A program made the position numbers and the translations under genes. Under the pieces are notes generated by a model. The model was not told where the DNA came from, ran no database searches, and saw only the letters and a program-made list of their open reading frames with translations. This document shows, one piece after another, positions 12,648-15,755 of a stretch of DNA of 15,755 bases. Each line of letters begins with the position of its first letter. Positions within the stretch are counted from its first letter, which is position 1. Source of the DNA: Bacteroidota bacterium (GTDB lineage: Bacteria; Spirochaetota; Spirochaetia; JABMQR01); the NCBI GenBank assembly GCA_013202335.1, contig JABMQR010000051.1, forward strand, positions 1 to 15,755, given 5' to 3'.

Positions 12648-12842
12648 AATGAGCTCCCTTGGTTTGGGTTTATATTTAAAACTGGTAATTGATGTACGTT
12701 CCATCGTACTATATAGAGTGCTATACCGCAAGATTCAATTAATCTTTCGATTTTTATTTTATTATATACATTGGATTTGTCTGGGGTTTGAAGATATTTA
12801 ACGGCTGATCGAATAAATAGTTCCAGATGATTCTTTTTTAGC
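12648..12842. other. Gap before the short ORF: no clear gene
   Basis: AT-rich sequence between the sphingolipid terminator and the short ORF. A -10-like TATAGT on the - strand around 12708-12713 could start the epimerase transcript. An open frame of 76 codons on the - strand (12644-12874) has no ribosome site and includes the terminator, so I do not regard it as a gene. Confidence 0.4.
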
Positions 12843-12877
12843 AAAAAAAAACCGGCAGAAGATGAAATTCCCACCGG
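12843..12877 (-). terminator. Terminator after the serine palmitoyltransferase gene
   Basis: On the - strand, 12 bases past the stop, CCGG arms (12874-12877 and 12852-12855) with inner GGAA/TTC pairing form a hairpin followed by nine T (12843-12851). Confidence 0.75.
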
Positions 12878-12888
12878 ATTTATAGGAA

Positions 12889-14115
12889 TTAAACAATTCC
12901 TAGTTTTTTACCTTCCTGCTCTGCAACTTCCAAGAGCCAATCAAGCTCTTCATCCGTATGAATGGACATATAAGAGGTCCTGATAAGTGACCTTTTAGGT
13001 GGAACTGCAGGGGTAATTACAGGATTAACATACACACCACGTTCAAACATGTTTTTCCAGAACATGAATGTTTTATCAGTATCTCCAATAATAAGAGGGA
13101 CAACCGGGGTTACAGCTGTTCCCACATTGAAACCAATAGATTTGAATCCGGATATCATTTTTTTCGCAATTGCCTGAAGGCGGTGAATTCTTTCCGGTTC
13201 AGTTTTAATAATTTCAAGAGCTTTTCGGGCAGCTGCGATATTTGCAGGGGGCATCGAGGCGCTAAAAATTAATGGTCTTGATGTATGTTTAATATAATCT
13301 ATTATTTCAGAACTTCCGGCAACAAAACCACCGATTGAACCAAAAGATTTTGAAAAGGTGCACATGGTGAGATCAGCAAGAGTATTGTCGCCATAATGCT
13401 CACAAGTTCCACGTCCGGTTTCCCCGATTACCCCAATTGCATGAGCTTCATCCAGATATACCCCGGCTTTATATTTATCTGCCAATTCCCGTATTTTTAC
13501 CAATTCGGCAATATCTCCCTCCATGGAAAACACACCATCGGTAACTATCAGTTTTCCGGCATTCTTTGGGATGCGTTTCAGTATTCTTTCCAATTCTTCC
13601 ATATTATTATGTTTATACCGGTGCAGGGTGACATTGTGCTTCATGCCCAATGTGAGAAATACTGCATCCATAATTGATGCATGGTTGTATTTATCACTTA
13701 TTATATGATCCCCTTTATCAAGTACTGCCGAAATGGCACCAAGATTAGTCTGGTATCCTGTGGTGTAGCATAAAGCAGCCTCCTTCCCAACAAATTCTGC
13801 AAGCTCTGCCTCGAGCTGTTCATGAAGGTCGAGTGTTCCGTTCATAAAACGCGAACCGGAACAGCTGGTACCGTATTGTTCAACAACACTCTCTGCAGCC
13901 TCTTTCAGCCTCGGGTCATTTGCAAGTCCAAGATAGTTATTTGAGCCAGCCATCAATAATTCCCGGCCGTCAATATAAACTTTAGTTCCGCTGTTCCTCT
14001 GGATTGGCTTGAAAAACGGGTAGAGTCCAGCCAACTTTGCATCATTTGCATCATTAAAAGCATAGCATTTTTTGAAAACGGGAGATATTTCCTGCTTAAT
14101 TTCTTTTTTACTCAT
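12889..14115 (-). CDS. spt: Serine palmitoyltransferase (alpha-oxoamine synthase)
   Basis: A 408-residue PLP enzyme that condenses L-serine with an acyl-CoA (or acyl-ACP) to 3-ketosphinganine, the first step of sphingolipid synthesis. PLP lysine is Lys256 in TFSKSFGS; the ring-stacking His145 (NHAS) and the pair Asp222/His225 in DEAH are present. The segments LYPFFKPI, GSNNYLGL, GSRFMNGTLDLHEQLE and VNPVITPAVPP with SLIR follow the Bacteroides-type SPT closely. Relatives are 2-amino-3-ketobutyrate CoA ligase and BioF, but the neighbouring KDSR-like gene favours SPT. Its start lies inside the end of that gene: three start codons occur in a row (GTG 14121, ATG 14118, ATG 14115); I chose 14115 because AGGA lies seven bases before it. 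The protein is cytoplasmic, without a membrane segment, as in other bacterial SPTs. Confidence 0.88.
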   Translation of the reverse strand: MSKKEIKQEISPVFKKCYAFNDANDAKLAGLYPFFKPIQRNSGTKVYIDGRELLMAGSNNYLGLANDPRLKEAAESVVEQYGTSCSGSRFMNGTLDLHEQLEAELAEFVGKEAALCYTTGYQTNLGAISAVLDKGDHIISDKYNHASIMDAVFLTLGMKHNVTLHRYKHNNMEELERILKRIPKNAGKLIVTDGVFSMEGDIAELVKIRELADKYKAGVYLDEAHAIGVIGETGRGTCEHYGDNTLADLTMCTFSKSFGSIGGFVAGSSEIIDYIKHTSRPLIFSASMPPANIAAARKALEIIKTEPERIHRLQAIAKKMISGFKSIGFNVGTAVTPVVPLIIGDTDKTFMFWKNMFERGVYVNPVITPAVPPKRSLIRTSYMSIHTDEELDWLLEVAEQEGKKLGIV

Positions 14116-14926
14116 CATCACTTCCTATGGGTTTTTTTGCGTACATATCTATCATTGCATAAACAATTCCGGGAAAGAGACGTTTCAGAAAATATATCAT
14201 ATTACTCTGGAAACCAGGTATTATGATAAATCTGTTTTTACGAAGTCCCTTGAAAAGTGCCTTTGCAACTTGTTCAGGTTTAAGAATACCGGCGTTTCCG
14301 GAGATAGCTTTTGTTTCCGGGGGTTTTGACAGGTTTTCTTTTTCCAGCTGGGGTGTATCGGTATCAGGCGGGCATAATACTGAGACGCGGATTCCTTTCA
14401 GTGAGAGTTCATTTCTTAAAGCTTCACTTAACCCGATTATACCGAATTTAGTAGCAGCATAAGCTGTGTAGCCAAAAGTCCCGATTAGCCCGGCAACTGA
14501 GGAGACATTTACAATTCTGCTTCCGGATTTCATATGCGGGACAACCGTTTTCAGTATATTCCAGGTTCCGGTAAGGTTTGTCTGGATAGTTGCATCGAAA
14601 ATGCTTGAGTCAAGCTTCTGAAAATAGTCCGGATATGCCATTCCGGCGCAGTTAACCAACAAATCCGGGGTTAAGTCGCCGCTGCAGACTTGACCCAGTT
14701 TTTCCTCAACTAATACGCGATCAGCAATATCAAGAGAGAGAGTTTGAACCCCGGCTTTTGTGCCGTAAGTCGATGTGAGGTATGCTGCCGCCTGTTCAAG
14801 CTTTTTCGAATCTCTTGCTACCAGTAGAAGCTCTGTGTTCTGCTGAAAGAGATACGATGCTATAGAGAGTCCTATGCCACTTGAACCGCCTGTTATCACA
14901 GCACGCCTGAATAATAGTCCGCTCAC
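14108..14926 (-). CDS. 3-ketodihydrosphingosine reductase-like SDR (KDSR type)
   Basis: A 272-residue classical short-chain dehydrogenase that should reduce 3-ketosphinganine to sphinganine with NADPH. Motifs: TGGSSGIG (12-19), NCAG (92-95), Ser143, Tyr156-x3-Lys160. The segment PPDTDTPQLEKEN, KPPET, IS and KPEQVAK (186-222) matches a signature known from eukaryotic KDSR (PPDTDTP, KP-ET, KPEQVAK) and is not found in ordinary SDRs. A hydrophobic C-terminal stretch (232-262) may associate with the membrane. The start is GTG 14926 with GGGGG nine bases before it. It overlaps the SPT gene, so the enzymes of two consecutive steps are made together. Bacterial ceramide makers such as Caulobacter use an unrelated reductase, so this is a distinct, eukaryote-like version. 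Confidence 0.86.
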   Translation of the reverse strand: MSGLLFRRAVITGGSSGIGLSIASYLFQQNTELLLVARDSKKLEQAAAYLTSTYGTKAGVQTLSLDIADRVLVEEKLGQVCSGDLTPDLLVNCAGMAYPDYFQKLDSSIFDATIQTNLTGTWNILKTVVPHMKSGSRIVNVSSVAGLIGTFGYTAYAATKFGIIGLSEALRNELSLKGIRVSVLCPPDTDTPQLEKENLSKPPETKAISGNAGILKPEQVAKALFKGLRKNRFIIIPGFQSNMIYFLKRLFPGIVYAMIDMYAKKPIGSDDE

Positions 14927-15313
14927 TGTTAATAGCCCCCTATCAGTAAGACGAAACGAAAAATTCTACGTTCATTATAACATCAGTTATAAACCAAGAT
15001 AATACTTAATATTTTTCTACAGTACAAGGGTAATTGAAACAAATTATTTTTTACTAATTGTTTTGTACAATTTTCATACAGCCACAAGATGAAAATAACT
15101 CGACTGCTGCAGTTTCCGAATTTCTTGAGTTCCACTCCAGCCATACAGGGGTTGCCCAGTTTTCATAATACGTTAAGCCGTTCTGTCATTTGGTAAGAGT
15201 TGGGTGTAACTGAAAGCTCCTTCAGGAATCTTCCAGCGGTATATATAGTTCCCGAAACTAAAAATCTTTTACTGTGTTTGCTTTTTATTTCTGTACACTG
15301 AATATCCTGGCTT
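14927..15313. other. 387-base intergenic region with promoter and possible decayed coding sequence
   Basis: No intact gene was found. The part near the lipid operon holds its promoter (14974-14982). Bases 15074-15268 on the - strand read as a protein-like frame interrupted by one TAA (15173-15175), with segments such as WKIPEGAFSYTQLLPN and MKTGQPLYGW; it has no start codon or ribosome site. No terminator with a T-run follows the response regulator gene clearly. Confidence 0.4.
14974..14982 (-). promoter_or_regulatory. Extended -10 promoter of the sphingolipid operon
   Basis: On the - strand TG-T-TATAAT is a perfect extended -10 element, about 48 bases before GTG 14926. A poor -35 candidate, TTATCT, sits 17 bp upstream (14997-15002), which an extended -10 can tolerate. 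Confidence 0.6.
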
Positions 15314-15700
15314 CTACAAGTCGAGAAGCTGTTCAACAACTTCAGTAATAGTTTTCATAGAAACCGGTTTTAGAAGAAGACGAGTATTTGGATGCTCTGA
15401 TAACCAAATTGAATTGACAGAATCAGAGTAGTTACCACTGCAGAATATTGTCGGGGTGGAACCAAATAGTTTTACAGCTTCCTCATATACCTCTTGTCCA
15501 TCAAGATCGGGAAGGCCGAGATCAAGAAGCAGTACTTCTGGTTTTGCTGCCAGATCTTTCAACATTTCGACGGCTTTTTGGCCATTTTCAGCGATGGTAA
15601 CCTTATACCCCTCACGTTCTAACTGGAGACGATAAAGGTTACTGATAAGTTCTTCATCTTCTGCAATAAATATGTGCATGCCTAACTTAGTTTCTTCCAT
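15314..15700 (-). CDS. Single-domain response regulator (receiver domain only)
   Basis: A 128-residue CheY-like receiver with no output domain. The acidic pocket is Glu14-Asp15 (AEDEE), the phosphoacceptor is Asp60 in LLLDLGLPDLDG, Ser88 stands in the Thr/Ser switch position (FCSGN) and Lys111 is the conserved Lys in LLKPVS. ATG 15700 is preceded by AAGGA at 11 bases; an internal ATG (residue 8, MHIFIAED) is a shorter alternative. No histidine kinase is in view; one may lie beyond the right edge, upstream on the same strand. It could serve in a phosphorelay or act through protein contact. Confidence 0.88.
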   Translation of the reverse strand: MEETKLGMHIFIAEDEELISNLYRLQLEREGYKVTIAENGQKAVEMLKDLAAKPEVLLLDLGLPDLDGQEVYEEAVKLFGSTPTIFCSGNYSDSVNSIWLSEHPNTRLLLKPVSMKTITEVVEQLLDL

Positions 15701-15731
15701 GTTAAAAAGTAATCCTTGTTATCTGATGATT

Positions 15732-15747
15732 TATAGTAGTAACTATA
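15732..15747. repeat. Short inverted repeat upstream of the response regulator gene
   Basis: TATAGT (15732-15737) and ACTATA (15742-15747) form a perfect 6-bp inverted repeat around AGTA, 32 bases before the response regulator ATG, near where a promoter is expected. It may be an operator or simply AT-rich promoter sequence. Confidence 0.3.
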
Positions 15748-15755
15748 GTTTAAGG

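Noticed and set aside
12889..14115. 2-amino-3-ketobutyrate CoA ligase (Kbl) or BioF in place of serine palmitoyltransferase
   Set aside because: The N-terminal and C-terminal segments follow bacterial SPT, and the overlapping KDSR-like gene, not a threonine dehydrogenase or biotin gene, is its partner.
1..15755. CRISPR array, tRNA, rRNA, insertion sequence or phage attachment site
   Set aside because: No regularly spaced direct repeats, no cloverleaf or rRNA sequence, and no transposase, integrase or terminal inverted repeats were seen on either strand.

Overview
The window looks like chromosomal DNA of an anaerobic bacterium with moderate-to-low GC. Gene content and style (single-domain response regulator, ferredoxin-type thiol redox proteins, PepF, bacterial sphingolipid genes) would fit a free-living Spirochaetota species, but no rRNA or marker gene proves this, so the taxon is inferred. 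There is no tRNA, rRNA, CRISPR array, insertion sequence or phage gene.

Left part (1-5060). The tail of an unidentified gene is followed by an amino-sugar/sugar catabolic pair on the + strand: nagA-like deacetylase overlapping a Gfo/Idh/MocA oxidoreductase. Convergent to them, with stop codons touching, is a - strand pair coding a glutaredoxin-like protein and the catalytic subunit of a ferredoxin:thioredoxin reductase. Divergent from that pair is pepF (oligoendopeptidase F, M3 family).

Central part (5068-11466), the most interesting region. Reading on the - strand from 10.1 kb down: a MarR-type regulator, an ArsM-like methyltransferase with its cysteines retained, a 31-residue peptide gene (8773-8868) with a CC pair and a C-terminal Cys, a radical SAM/SPASM enzyme with a full set of auxiliary cluster cysteines, a thioredoxin/thioredoxin-reductase fusion whose NADPH 2'-phosphate motif is missing, a DUF1847-type cysteine protein, and a 53-residue CC-containing protein. 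A MFS transporter diverges from marR, and the intergenic space holds three copies of a 13-bp operator-like element over overlapping divergent promoters. The layout (tiny Cys peptide, leaky terminator, rSAM/SPASM maturase, methyltransferase, redox partner, exporter, regulator) is that of an uncharacterised RiPP (ribosomally made, post-translationally modified peptide) system. A leader element shared by the peptide gene and the DUF1847 gene suggests these are co-controlled.

Right part (11581-15700). An extended-SDR epimerase-like protein is preceded by a very short coupled ORF. Next comes a two-gene lipid operon, a KDSR-like 3-ketosphinganine reductase overlapping a serine palmitoyltransferase, which predicts the first two steps of sphingolipid (long-chain base) synthesis. 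The window ends with a stand-alone receiver-domain response regulator on the - strand, separated from the lipid operon by 387 bases holding a good promoter and a possible decayed reading frame.
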